Shown: positions 34,245-42,942, counted from the stretch's first letter. The stretch is 64,000 nt of DNA from Ottowia oryzae (GCF_003008535.1 NZ_CP027666.1:1-64000); one strand, 5' to 3'. Numbers and translations: made by a program. The notes: generated from the sequence alone by a model not told the origin.

Positions 34245-36335
34245 ATGCATGTTCTGTTTGACGAAGCCGGCAAATTCCTCGCCGGCCGCATCCTTTCCGA
34301 GGCCGAGGCCTCTGCCCAGGTTGAGCTGGATTCGGGCAAGCGCGTGAAGGTCAAGGCGGCCAACCAGCTGCTGCGCTTTGACAAACCCGCCCCGGCCGAG
34401 CTGCTGGCCCAGGCGCAGGCCCAGGCACCCGAGGTGGAAGCCCAGCTGGCCTGGGAATTTGCGCCCGACACCGAATTCAGCTTTGAAGAGCTGGCTGCCG
34501 ACTACTTTGGCGACACGCCTAGCGTGGTGCAGCAAACCGCCATGCTGATGGCGCTGCAGGACGCGCCGCACTATTTCCGCCGCGCGGGCAAGGGCCGCTT
34601 CAAGAAAGCGCCGGCCGAGATCGTCGCGCAGGCGCTGGCCGCCATCGAAAAGAAAAAGCAGCAGGCCGCGCAGATCGCCGGCTGGGCCGATGAACTGGCC
34701 AGCGGCCAAACGCCCCGGCCCATCCGCGATCAGCTCTACAAGATCCTGTTCAGGCCCGACAAGAACGCGCCCGAATACAAGGCCGTGGTGGAGGCCAGCC
34801 GCAGCACCCAGCAAGCGCCACTCACGCTGCTGCAGCGCGCCGGGGCGATCGAGTCGCCCTACCAGTTCCACTGGCAGCGCTTCTTGTTCGAGAACTTTCC
34901 CAAGGGCACGGCGTTTGCGCCCGGCCTGGCGGCGCCTGTGATCACCGACGAACTGCCGGTGGCGAACGTGCAGGCGTTTTCCATCGACGACTCGCAAACC
35001 ACCGAAATCGACGACGCGCTGTCGCTGCAGGGCCTGGGCACCGGCACGGTGGTGCTGGGCATCCACATCGCCGCGCCCGGCCTGGCCATTCAGCCGGACG
35101 ACGCGCTGGACCAGCTCAGCCGCGCGCGCCTGTCCACGGTGTACATGCCCGGCTACAAGATCACCATGCTGCCCGACGACGTGGTGCAAAGCTACACGCT
35201 GAGCGAAGGGCGCAACGTGCCCGCCGTGTCGCTGTACGTGACGATGGACGAGGCCACGCTGGACATCCAGGGCAGCGAAACCCGGCTGGAACAGGTGCCG
35301 ATCGCCGCCAACCTGCGCCACGACCAGCTGGACGGACTGGTCACCGCCGAATGGCTGGCCGGGGCAGAAAATAGCAGCCAAAACATGGCCTTGCCCCCGA
35401 CCATCCAGCGCGAGCAGCTATCATTTTTATACCGACTTGCGCTACATCTGAAAGCCGGGCGCGAAAAAGTGCGCGGCAAGCCAGAGACCTTCAACCGGCC
35501 TGATTACAACTTTCGCCTGGTCGGTAACGACGGCGACGTGCCCACCGGCACCGAGCAAGTGCAGATCACCACGCGCCAGCGCGGCGCACCGCTGGACTTG
35601 ATCGTGGCCGAAGCGATGATCCTGGCCAACAGCACTTGGGGCCAATGGCTGGCCAGCCTGGGCGTGCCCGGCATCTACCGCAGCCAGGCCAGCCTGCTGC
35701 CCGGCATCAAGGTGCGCATGGGCGTCAAGGCGCTGCCACACGCGGGCATTGGCGTGCCCAGCTACGCCTGGAGCACCTCGCCCCTGCGCCGCTATGTGGA
35801 TCTGGTGAACCAGTGGCAGATCATCGCCGCCGCGCGCCACGGCAAGACCGCCGCGCTGGCCGCGCCGTTCAAGCCCAAGGACGCGCAACTGTTCGCGGTG
35901 ATCAGCGCCTTCGACGCCGCCTACAGCGCCTACAACGCGCACCAGTCCAGCATGGAGCGCTTCTGGACGCTGCAGTACCTGCGGCAAGAGAACATCAGCG
36001 AGCTGACCGCCAGCCTGATCAAGGAGCAGGCCGGCGGCGCCTGGCTGGTGCGTGCGGACGATCTGCCGCTGGTCTTCACCGTGATGGGCGGCCAGGGCCT
36101 GCAGCGCGGCACCCGCGTGCGCGTGAAGCTGGGCGCCATCGACGACATCGCCCTGGACGTGCACGGCACCGTGGCCGAGGTGCTGGCGGACGACCTGGGC
36201 GGCGCCACGCCCGCCGATGCGCCCGCCGAGGACGACGAGGACGACGAAGACGACAGCGCAGCGGCCGGGCCGTTGACGATTGCCGTGGACGTGAACGAAA
36301 CCGAGGCCGGCAGCGCTGATAATCCCGCCCCGTAA
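34245..36335 (+). CDS. RNB-domain exoribonuclease (RNase II/R family)
   Basis: 696 residues. The 3'-5' exoribonuclease core holds the acidic cluster AFSIDDSQTTEIDDALSL (residues 244-261) that binds two Mg ions, then HIAAPGLAI, YMPGYKITMLPDDVVQ and the C-terminal RNB part SYAWSTSPLRRYVDLVNQWQ. An S1-like fold is likely at the end, finishing in an Asp/Glu-rich tail (DEDDEDD). Insertion of the dispersed repeat at about residues 379-396 encodes NMALPPTIQREQLSFLYR. It is the shorter, divergent RNB type common in betaproteobacteria, so I give no E. coli symbol. Its stop overlaps the next start by one base (TAATG). Confidence 0.85.
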   Translation: MHVLFDEAGKFLAGRILSEAEASAQVELDSGKRVKVKAANQLLRFDKPAPAELLAQAQAQAPEVEAQLAWEFAPDTEFSFEELAADYFGDTPSVVQQTAMLMALQDAPHYFRRAGKGRFKKAPAEIVAQALAAIEKKKQQAAQIAGWADELASGQTPRPIRDQLYKILFRPDKNAPEYKAVVEASRSTQQAPLTLLQRAGAIESPYQFHWQRFLFENFPKGTAFAPGLAAPVITDELPVANVQAFSIDDSQTTEIDDALSLQGLGTGTVVLGIHIAAPGLAIQPDDALDQLSRARLSTVYMPGYKITMLPDDVVQSYTLSEGRNVPAVSLYVTMDEATLDIQGSETRLEQVPIAANLRHDQLDGLVTAEWLAGAENSSQNMALPPTIQREQLSFLYRLALHLKAGREKVRGKPETFNRPDYNFRLVGNDGDVPTGTEQVQITTRQRGAPLDLIVAEAMILANSTWGQWLASLGVPGIYRSQASLLPGIKVRMGVKALPHAGIGVPSYAWSTSPLRRYVDLVNQWQIIAAARHGKTAALAAPFKPKDAQLFAVISAFDAAYSAYNAHQSSMERFWTLQYLRQENISELTASLIKEQAGGAWLVRADDLPLVFTVMGGQGLQRGTRVRVKLGAIDDIALDVHGTVAEVLADDLGGATPADAPAEDDEDDEDDSAAAGPLTIAVDVNETEAGSADNPAP
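35379..35432 (+). repeat. Dispersed palindromic element inside the RNase gene
   Basis: CAAAACATGGCC on the left and CCAGCGCGAGCAGCTATCAT with TTTTATA on the right. Reading frame is preserved. Confidence 0.55.
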
Positions 36336-37234
36336 TGCTGCGTTTTTTCAAGTCCCTCTCGACGCTGCAATGGGCGCTGGGCCTGTCGCTGCTGCTGCAC
36401 GCCGTGATCCTGACGATCCGGTTTGTCGACCCCGAAGGTTTCCAGCGTGTGTTTCAGGACACCACGCTGGACGTGGTGCTGGTCAATGCCAAATCGGACG
36501 AAAAGCCCGACAAGGCGCAAGCCATCGCGCAGGCCAACCTGGCCGGCGGCGGCGAGGCCGAGGGCAAGCGCCTGGCCAGCACGCCGCTGCCGCCCAGCCT
36601 GACCGAATCCACCGGCGACGCGCCCGTCAACGAGAACCAGCGCCGCATCGACAACATGCTGGAGCAGCAGGAAATGCTGCTGGCCCAGGTGCGCCAGCAA
36701 CTGGCGGCCATGCCCAAGGTCGACCCGCAAAAGCTCAGCAACGACCCTGAGGCGCAGGCGCAGGAAGAGCGCCGCCAGCAACTGGCCAAGCTGCTGGCCA
36801 CTATCCAGCAGCGGGTGGATGAAGAAAACTCACGCCCGCGCAAGCGCTTTCTGAGCCCCGCCACGCTCGGCACCACGTACGCGATGTACTACGACGAGAT
36901 GCGCCGCAGGATCGAGGCCGAAGGCACCGCCAACTTCCCGCAGATGGCCGGGCGCAAGCTGTATGGCGAGCTGCTGATGGCGCTGCTGATCAACCACGAC
37001 GGCCGCATCCTGGATGCGCGCGTGGTGCAAAGCTCGGGCAACCGCGGCCTGGACAAGCTGGCTGAGCTGATCGCCTCGCGCGCGGCGCCGTTCGGCCACT
37101 TCACGGCCGCCATGCGCAAGGACACCGACCAGTTCGACGTGACGGCGCGCTTCAAGTTCACGCGCGACATGAAGCTGGAAACCACCTTGCAGGCTGATCC
37201 GCTGGACAGCGTGAAGAATGGGACACCCCCCTGA
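36335..37234 (+). CDS. TonB-like energy-transducer family protein
   Basis: 299 residues: one N-terminal membrane helix (about 11-28, WALGLSLLLHAVILTI), a long charged and Gln-rich periplasmic stretch (about 85-165) and a C-terminal TonB-like domain (GKLYGELLMALLINHDGRIL... VVQSSGNRGLDKLA), though the residues between differ from classical TonB. The Gln/Glu-rich stretch takes the place of a Pro-rich spacer. It is coupled to the RNase gene (one-base overlap). The downstream 185 bp is repeat-like sequence rather than another gene. Whether it energises a receptor is unknown; no exbBD is nearby. Confidence 0.78.
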   Translation: MLRFFKSLSTLQWALGLSLLLHAVILTIRFVDPEGFQRVFQDTTLDVVLVNAKSDEKPDKAQAIAQANLAGGGEAEGKRLASTPLPPSLTESTGDAPVNENQRRIDNMLEQQEMLLAQVRQQLAAMPKVDPQKLSNDPEAQAQEERRQQLAKLLATIQQRVDEENSRPRKRFLSPATLGTTYAMYYDEMRRRIEAEGTANFPQMAGRKLYGELLMALLINHDGRILDARVVQSSGNRGLDKLAELIASRAAPFGHFTAAMRKDTDQFDVTARFKFTRDMKLETTLQADPLDSVKNGTPP

Positions 37235-37400
37235 GTCGCCTTCGGCGCCTTCCCCCCTCTCTCTTCGCGCTGCGCGCTTCGGGATGGGGGACAACGCGCG
37301 TCGCCGGCGCAGGTCCGGCGACCGCGTTCGCTGGTGTGGCCTGCTTCGCGGCCACGTTGGTGGGGGTGTGCTGGCCGGATCTGGGCTGATGCCAGCCGGC
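37229..37400 (+). repeat. Second repeat-like GC-rich block between the TonB-like gene and mtgA
   Basis: Begins CCCCCTGAGTCGCCTTCGGC and contains a perfect 8-bp inverted repeat GTCGCCGG/CCGGCGAC (37300-37307, 37315-37322) and GTGGCC-N8-GGCCAC. I associate this text with a second dispersed repeat of Comamonadaceae genomes (recalled, not checked). Only one copy is seen in this window. Confidence 0.45.
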
Positions 37401-37419
37401 TTCGACGCGGGGTTCTGAC

Positions 37420-38145
37420 ATGCGGGCGTTCGGGCGCTGGATCTTGCTGTGCCTGCTGGCGCTGCTGGTGCTGGAGGGCTTTTTCATCGGGCGGATCGCG
37501 TTGATGGTGGCGCTGAATCCGGGCTCGACGACATTCCAGCGCTCTGAGGCTTGGCGGCTGGCCACGCAGGGCGATTTTCATTGGCGCCAGCAGTGGCGCG
37601 ACTACGACCAGATTTCGGACAACCTCAAGCGCGCGGTGATCGCCTCGGAGGACGACAGCTTCGTCAACCACGAAGGCGTGGATTGGGAAGCGGTGGAAAA
37701 AGCCTGGGACCGCAACGCCAAGGCCGAGGAAGCAGCGGCCGCGCGCGCCGAGCAGAACCGCCCCGTGCGTCCGGTGCGCATCCGCGGCGGATCCACCATC
37801 ACCCAGCAGCTGGCCAAGAACCTGCTGCTGTCCGGCGAGCGCACGCTGGCGCGCAAGGGGCAAGAACTGGTGCTCACCTACGCGCTGGAAATGCTGCTCA
37901 GCAAGCGCCGCATCCTGGAGATCTACCTCAACCACGTGGAATGGGGCGAAGGCGTGTTCGGCGCCGAGGCCGCCGCGCAGCGCTACTTCGGCAAGAGCGC
38001 GGCGCAACTCAATGCGCGCGAAGCCGCCCGGCTGGCCGTGATGCTGCCGCGCCCGCGCTATTTTGAGAAACTGCCCCGCTCGGCTTACCTGAACAACCGC
38101 ACCTCGATCATCGTGGGGCGAATGCGCTCGGCGGAGCTGCCGTGA
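37420..38145 (+). CDS. mtgA: Monofunctional peptidoglycan glycosyltransferase
   Basis: 241-residue GT51 enzyme that polymerises lipid II glycan strands, with an N-terminal membrane anchor (about 7-29). Motifs: catalytic Glu in ASEDDSFVNHEGVDW, RIRGGSTITQQLAKNLLLSG and KRRILEIYLNHVEWGEGVFG. A charged Ala/Glu/Arg insertion (about residues 100-122) lies between the first two motifs. No ribosome site is evident before ATG 37420. In several Burkholderiales aroE precedes mtgA; here it is missing and repeat-like sequence is found instead. Confidence 0.93.
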   Translation: MRAFGRWILLCLLALLVLEGFFIGRIALMVALNPGSTTFQRSEAWRLATQGDFHWRQQWRDYDQISDNLKRAVIASEDDSFVNHEGVDWEAVEKAWDRNAKAEEAAAARAEQNRPVRPVRIRGGSTITQQLAKNLLLSGERTLARKGQELVLTYALEMLLSKRRILEIYLNHVEWGEGVFGAEAAAQRYFGKSAAQLNAREAARLAVMLPRPRYFEKLPRSAYLNNRTSIIVGRMRSAELP

Positions 38146-38206
38146 CTTTGGCGCTGGCGCGCGCCGCGACACCGGCCGCGTGCGTTCAGGGCTGGCGCCG
38201 CGCCCT

Positions 38207-38267
38207 TCAAGTCACTTCAGCCTTTGGCGCGCGTCCCACCTGCGCCAGCAGCTATAATTTTCGCAGC
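38207..38267 (+). repeat. Dispersed palindromic element abutting ruvC
   Basis: TTCAAGTCACTTCAGCC on the left and GCGCCAGCAGCTATAATTTT on the right. The AT tail ends two bases before the ruvC start and contains TATAAT at 38253-38258. Confidence 0.65.
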
Positions 38268-38269
38268 AA

Positions 38270-38809
38270 ATGAGAGTGCTTGGCATCGACCCCGGCTTGC
38301 GCACCACAGGCTTCGGCGTGTTGGACGTGGACGGGCCACGCCTGCGCTACGTGGCCAGCGGCGTGATCCAGACGCGCGATGCCGACCAGGGCGATCTGCC
38401 CGCGCGGCTGAAGCTGCTGTTCGACGGCATCGGCGAACTGATGGCCCGCTACCGCCCCCAGGTGGCGGCGGTGGAGATCGTTTTCGTCAACGTCAACCCG
38501 CAGGCCACGCTGCTGCTGGGCCAGGCGCGCGGCGCCTGCGTGACCGCGTTGGTCGCGGGCGACCTGCCCGTGGCCGAATACACCGCCTTGCAGATGAAAA
38601 AGGCCGTGGCCGGCCACGGCCGCGCTGACAAGGCGCAGGTGCAGGCGATGGTGCAGCGCCTGCTGCAACTGCCCGCCGCGCCCGGCCCGGACGCCGCCGA
38701 CGCGCTGGGCCTGGCCATCACGCACGCCCACGCCGGCGAGGCGCTGGCGCGCCTGCAGGCGGCCGGGCAGGCGCGGCGCACCAGCGGCATGTACCGGCAG
38801 ACGCGCTGA
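38270..38809 (+). CDS. ruvC: Holliday junction endonuclease RuvC
   Basis: 179-residue resolvase that cleaves Holliday junctions with RuvAB. Acidic catalytic residues are seen in GIDPGLRTTG (Asp7), VEIVFVNVN (Glu about 67) and PGPDAADALGLAI (two Asp near 141-144). A dispersed repeat copy ends two bases before ATG 38270, so there is no Shine-Dalgarno sequence; TATAAT at 38253-38258 could serve as a -10 and give a nearly leaderless message. ruvAB are not in the window. Confidence 0.95.
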   Translation: MRVLGIDPGLRTTGFGVLDVDGPRLRYVASGVIQTRDADQGDLPARLKLLFDGIGELMARYRPQVAAVEIVFVNVNPQATLLLGQARGACVTALVAGDLPVAEYTALQMKKAVAGHGRADKAQVQAMVQRLLQLPAAPGPDAADALGLAITHAHAGEALARLQAAGQARRTSGMYRQTR

Positions 38810-38818
38810 GTCGCTCGA

Positions 38819-38884
38819 CCAGAGGCCAATCAGCCTCTGGCGCGCGTGCATTCAGCGCTGGCAGCTATCAATTTCAGAGTAGTT
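38819..38884 (+). repeat. Dispersed palindromic element after ruvC
   Basis: AGAGGCCAATCAGCCTCTGG on the left and CAGCGCTGGCAGCTATCAAT on the right. It starts about 10 bp after the ruvC stop. Confidence 0.7.
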
Positions 38885-38941
38885 TGACTGGCCGAGGTGT
38901 CACCCGCGCGCCTGGGCCAGGGGAACTCACCGGCCAGTGCG

Positions 38942-39118
38942 CTATAGCACGCGCTCGGCGATCAGCACGGCAAAGTAGCCCAGCGACGCCAACACCGTCC
39001 ACTTCAGCAGCAGCCACGCGAATGTCTTGAAGCGCAGATCGCCGGTGGTGGCGTAGTAGGCAAAGGCCACGCCCGCCACCAGCAAGAGCAGCAGGATCAG
39101 CCAGCGAGAAAGCAGCAC
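38942..39118 (-). CDS. Small two-helix membrane protein (hypothetical)
   Basis: 58 codons from GTG 39118 to TAG 38942. The predicted peptide has two hydrophobic segments, LLSRWLILLLLLVAGVAFAY and WLLLKWTVLASLGYFAVLIA, joined by YATTGDLRFKTFA. The clear helix-loop-helix pattern and position 31 bp after the lpxC stop on the same strand argue for a real gene. The start is uncertain: there is no ATG in frame and no ribosome site. Function unknown. Confidence 0.45.
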   Translation of the reverse strand: MLLSRWLILLLLLVAGVAFAYYATTGDLRFKTFAWLLLKWTVLASLGYFAVLIAERVL

Positions 39119-39149
39119 GGCGGATTGCGCGATGACCGAGTGCAGGCGC

Positions 39150-40073
39150 CTACCAGGCTGGCGCCAGCTTGGCGAAGCCCTGGGGCGCCTGGCGTTCGTC
39201 CTCGAAGGTGACCACGTCCCAAGCGTCTTCGTGCGACAGCAGCTCGCGCAGCAGGCGGTTGTTCAGCGCGTGGCCCGAACGGAAGGCCGTGTAGGCGCCC
39301 AGCATCGGCTTGCCCACGCAGTACAGGTCGCCAATGGCGTCCAGAATCTTGTGCTTGGCGAACTCTTCGGCGTAGCGCAGGCCGTCGGCGTTCAGCACCT
39401 TGGTGTCGTCCATCACCACGGCGTTGTCCAGGCCGCCGCCCAGCGCCAGGCCGTTGGCGCGCATGGTTTCCACGTCCTTGCTGAACGCGAAGGTGCGCGC
39501 GCGGGCGATGTCGCGGCTGTAGCGGCCGGAACCCATGTCGAACTCGACCCGCTGCCCGGTGGCATTTATGGCAGGGTGCTGAAAATCGATCTCGAAAGCC
39601 AACGTGAAGCCGTGGTGCGGCGCCAGGCGCGCCCACTTGAGCTGGTCGCCCTCGACTTCACGCACCTCGACCGGGCGCAGCACGCGCAGAAAATGCTTCG
39701 GCGCCTTTTGCTGCTCGATACCTGCACTTTGCAGCAGATAGACGAAAGAAGACGACGAGCCATCGAGAATCGGCACCTCTTCGGCGGTGATGTCGATGTA
39801 CAGGTTGTCCAGCCCCAGCCCGGAGCAGGCGGACATCAGGTGCTCCACCGTGCGCACCTTGGCGTCGCCCAGCGACAGGGTAGAGGCCAGGCGCGTGTCG
39901 GTCACCGATTGGGCCGACACCGGGATATCCACCGGCTGCGGCAGGTCGATGCGCCGAAAGACGATGCCGGTGTTGGGCGGCGCGGGCCGCAGGGTCAATT
40001 CGACACGTTCGCCGCTGTGCAGGCCGACGCCCACCGCGCGGGTGAGCGACTTCAGAGTACGTTGCGCAAGCAT
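39150..40073 (-). CDS. lpxC: UDP-3-O-acyl-N-acetylglucosamine deacetylase
   Basis: 307-residue zinc deacetylase that commits the pathway to lipid A. Zinc ligands sit in VRTVEHLMSA and EEFAKHKILDAIGDLY (His and Asp), with the general acid His in RSGHALNNRLLREL. Start MLAQRTLKSLTRAVGVGLHS matches the family. It follows ftsZ at the end of the dcw cluster, but a terminator-like hairpin and a repeat copy separate the two, so it probably has its own promoter in the 226-bp spacer. Confidence 0.96.
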   Translation of the reverse strand: MLAQRTLKSLTRAVGVGLHSGERVELTLRPAPPNTGIVFRRIDLPQPVDIPVSAQSVTDTRLASTLSLGDAKVRTVEHLMSACSGLGLDNLYIDITAEEVPILDGSSSSFVYLLQSAGIEQQKAPKHFLRVLRPVEVREVEGDQLKWARLAPHHGFTLAFEIDFQHPAINATGQRVEFDMGSGRYSRDIARARTFAFSKDVETMRANGLALGGGLDNAVVMDDTKVLNADGLRYAEEFAKHKILDAIGDLYCVGKPMLGAYTAFRSGHALNNRLLRELLSHEDAWDVVTFEDERQAPQGFAKLAPAW

Positions 40074-40138
40074 GAAGCCGATTCTAGGGCGTTGCGTGCG
40101 CAAGCCGCTCGGCCAGGGCCATGGGTTCAGCATCGGGT

Positions 40139-40203
40139 TTCAAGTGCCAAATCGGCCGCCAGCGCAGGTGCAGCGAGCGCAAGCAGCTTCCATATCAATA
40201 GCA
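40139..40203 (+). repeat. Dispersed palindromic element between ftsZ and lpxC
   Basis: TTCAAGTGCCAAATCGGCCG on the left, GCAAGCAGCTTCCATATCAA with TAGC on the right. It adjoins the terminator hairpin at 40203-40234. Confidence 0.65.
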
Positions 40204-40234
40204 AAAAGCTGCGGGCAGCGTGCGCGCAGCTTTT
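40203..40234 (-). terminator. Intrinsic terminator after ftsZ
   Basis: Perfect 10-bp inverted repeat AAAAGCTGCG / CGCAGCTTTT (40204-40213 and 40225-40234) with an 11-base loop. On the minus strand the stem runs into five T residues, 66 bp after the ftsZ stop. It would end the long dcw transcript before lpxC. Confidence 0.75.
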
Positions 40235-40299
40235 GGCCTCTGTCACTTGAACGCGCCTAGCCCGGCCATGGCCGACCGGGCTGGCGCGTGAGCTGGCGC

Positions 40300-41517
40300 T
40301 CAATCCGCCTGCTTGCGCAGGAATGCCGGGATCTCGAAGTCGTCCATGCCACCGGAAGACAGCGCATCCACCTTGGCCGCCGCCTGAGTGCGGTTGGTGC
40401 GCCACACGCTGGGCACCGCCATGTTGCCGTAGTCGGCTTGGCCACCCGCTGCACCTTGCGGCGCGGCGTTGAGCGTGGGCGCCACGAACATCGGCTGGTT
40501 GTCGGTGCCGGTGCGCAGGCCGCCCTGCACCACGGTGATGGGCTGGCGGCGCATGGCTTGGCGCGACAGGCCGGTGGCCAGCACGGTCACGCGGATTTCC
40601 TCGCCCAGTGCATCGTCGTAGGCAGCGCCGAAGATGACGTGCGCGTCTTGCGAAGCGTAGGCGCGGATGGTGTTCATCGCTTCCTTCGATTCGTTCAGCT
40701 TCAGTGTGCCCTTGGAGGCGGTGACCAGCACCAGCACGCCCTTGGCGCCAGACAGGTCGATGCCTTCCAGCAACGGGCAGGCGATGGCCTGCTCGGCCGC
40801 GATGCGGGCGCGGTCGGGGCCCTTGGCGGTGGCGGTGCCCATCATGGCCTTGCCGGGCTCGCCCATGATCGTGCGCACGTCTTCAAAGTCGACGTTCACG
40901 AATCCGTAGTCGTTGATGATTTCGGCAATGCCGCCCACGGCGTTCTTCAGCACGTCATTGGCTTGCGCGAAGGCTTCTTCCTGGGTGATGTCGTCGCCCA
41001 GGACCTCCAGCAGTTTCTCGTTCAGCACGACGACCAGCGAATCGACGTTGGCTTCCAGCTCGGTCAGGCCGGCTTCGGCGTTGGTCATGCGGCGGCCGCC
41101 TTCCCAGTCGAACGGCTTGGTGACCACGCCCACGGTCAGGATGCCCATGTCCTTGGCAATGCGGGCAATGACCGGTGCAGCGCCGGTGCCGGTGCCGCCA
41201 CCCATGCCGGCGGTGATGAACAGCATGTGCGCGCCGCGAATCGCCTGGCGGATGTCGTCGGCAGCCGCTTCGGCGGCTTCACGGCCCTTGTCGGGCTTGC
41301 TGCCCGCGCCCAGGCCGCTGCCACCCAGCTGGATGGTGGCGGATGCCAGCGTGCGCCCCAGCGCCTGGGCATCGGTGTTGGCGCAGATGAATTCCACGCC
41401 CTGCACATGGCGGCTGACCATGTGGTCAACGGCGTTGCTGCCGCCGCCGCCCACCCCAATCACCTTGATCTGGGTGCCTGCGTTGAAGCCTTCGGTGTCA
41501 ATCATCTCAATGCTCAT
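40300..41517 (-). CDS. ftsZ: Cell division GTPase FtsZ
   Basis: 405-residue tubulin homologue that forms the Z ring. GTP-binding loop GGGGSNAVDHM and tubulin signature AGMGGGTGTGAAPVIA, T7 loop region NVDFEDVRTIM, a Gln/Ala/Gly-rich linker (about 330-385) and the C-terminal conserved peptide DDFEIPAFLRKQAD that binds FtsA and ZipA. AAGGAG precedes ATG 41517. A 168-bp spacer separates it from ftsA, long enough for its own promoter, as is common for ftsZ. Confidence 0.98.
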   Translation of the reverse strand: MSIEMIDTEGFNAGTQIKVIGVGGGGSNAVDHMVSRHVQGVEFICANTDAQALGRTLASATIQLGGSGLGAGSKPDKGREAAEAAADDIRQAIRGAHMLFITAGMGGGTGTGAAPVIARIAKDMGILTVGVVTKPFDWEGGRRMTNAEAGLTELEANVDSLVVVLNEKLLEVLGDDITQEEAFAQANDVLKNAVGGIAEIINDYGFVNVDFEDVRTIMGEPGKAMMGTATAKGPDRARIAAEQAIACPLLEGIDLSGAKGVLVLVTASKGTLKLNESKEAMNTIRAYASQDAHVIFGAAYDDALGEEIRVTVLATGLSRQAMRRQPITVVQGGLRTGTDNQPMFVAPTLNAAPQGAAGGQADYGNMAVPSVWRTNRTQAAAKVDALSSGGMDDFEIPAFLRKQAD

Positions 41518-41685
41518 GGGGTACTCCTTGTCTGTCTGCAGTTGCCTGGATGGTTTGGATTTTGGATAGCGCGCGCGGGGAAAACATGAAAGCCGGATAA
41601 GAGCGTCTACTGCCTGGCGGGCCTGTGCTCTGCCAGCCAGGCGACACCGATCGAATGTGGGCAAACAGCGTGCGCGTGTTCATGG

Positions 41686-42915
41686 TCAGAAATTCCCCAC
41701 GATGAAATCTTTGAAGCGCCCGAAAGCGGTCTTCATGCCGCTGGTCTTCTGGGCCACCTTGAAACCTCGCAGGCGCGCCTGGCGCGCCTCTTCCATCAAG
41801 CCCATCACGGTGGCCGCGCGCGGCTGGGCCACCATGTCCGACAGCGCGCGCGAATACTTGGGCACGCCCCGGCGGACCGGCTTCAGGAAAATGTCTTCAC
41901 CCAGCTCGACCATGCCGGGAATCACCGCGCTACCGCCGGTCAACACCACGCCGGACGACAGCACTTCCTCGTAGCCCGAATCGCGGATGACCTGCTGCAC
42001 CAGCGAAAAGATCTCTTCGACGCGCGGCTCGATCACCCCAGCCAGCGCCTGCTTGGACAGCATGCGGGGCGTGCGGTCGCCCAGGCCCGGCACCTCGACC
42101 TGCGTGTCGGCATCGGCCAGCAGTTGCTTGGCGCAGCCGTGCGCCACCTTGATGTCTTCGGCATCCATGGTCGGCGTGCGCAGCGCCATGGCGATGTCGC
42201 TGGTGATCAAGTCGCCCGCAATCGGCACCACCGCGGTGTGGCGGATCGACCCGCCAGCGAAGATGGCCACGTCGGTCGTGCCGGCGCCAATGTCCACGCA
42301 GGCCACGCCCAGGTCGCGCTCGTCGTCGGTCAGCACGGCCTGGGCCGATGCCAGCGGGTTCAGCATCAGCTGATCCACTTCGAGGCCGCAACGGCGGATG
42401 CACTTGATGATGTTTTCGGCAGCGCTTTGCGCGCCCGTGACGATGTGCACCTTGGCTTCCAGCCGCATGCCGCTCATTCCCACGGGCTCGCGCACATCCT
42501 GCCCGTCGATCACGAATTCCTGCGGGGCCACCAGCAACAAGCGCTGGTCGCTGGAGATGTTGATCGCCTTGGCGGTTTCCACCACACGGGCCACGTCGAT
42601 GGGCGTGACTTCCTTGTCCTTCACGGCCACCATGCCGCTGGAGTTGATGCCGCGGATGTGGCTGCCGGTGATGCCGGTGTAGACACGGCCGATCTTGCAG
42701 TCGGCCATCAGTTCGGCCTCTTTCAGCGCCTGCTGAATGCTGGCCACCGTGGCGTCGATGTTGACCACCACACCGCGTTTGAGCCCGTTGCTGGGCGCGA
42801 CGCCAAGACCGGCCAGCTTCAGGTCGCCGCCGGGCAGCACTTCACCCACCACCACCATGATCTTGGCGGTGCCGATGTCGAGCCCGACGATCAGATCCTT
42901 GTACTCTTTAGCCAT
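41686..42915 (-). CDS. ftsA: Cell division protein FtsA
   Basis: Actin-like ATPase of 409 residues that tethers FtsZ to the membrane. Motifs: LIVGLDIGTAKIMVVVGEV (phosphate 1), VDIGAGTTDVAIFAGG (phosphate 2) and VVLTGGSAVIPGM (adenosine). The C-terminal amphipathic helix FGRFKDFIVGNF is the membrane-targeting sequence. It lies 27 bp after ftsQ. Confidence 0.97.
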   Translation of the reverse strand: MAKEYKDLIVGLDIGTAKIMVVVGEVLPGGDLKLAGLGVAPSNGLKRGVVVNIDATVASIQQALKEAELMADCKIGRVYTGITGSHIRGINSSGMVAVKDKEVTPIDVARVVETAKAINISSDQRLLLVAPQEFVIDGQDVREPVGMSGMRLEAKVHIVTGAQSAAENIIKCIRRCGLEVDQLMLNPLASAQAVLTDDERDLGVACVDIGAGTTDVAIFAGGSIRHTAVVPIAGDLITSDIAMALRTPTMDAEDIKVAHGCAKQLLADADTQVEVPGLGDRTPRMLSKQALAGVIEPRVEEIFSLVQQVIRDSGYEEVLSSGVVLTGGSAVIPGMVELGEDIFLKPVRRGVPKYSRALSDMVAQPRAATVMGLMEEARQARLRGFKVAQKTSGMKTAFGRFKDFIVGNF

Positions 42916-42942
42916 GTTGCTTGTTGGTCGATCCAGGTGGTT

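Noticed and set aside
37218..37418. 66-codon frame between the TonB-like gene and mtgA
   Set aside because: Lies wholly in hairpin-rich repeat-like sequence and has Arg/Gly-rich composition.
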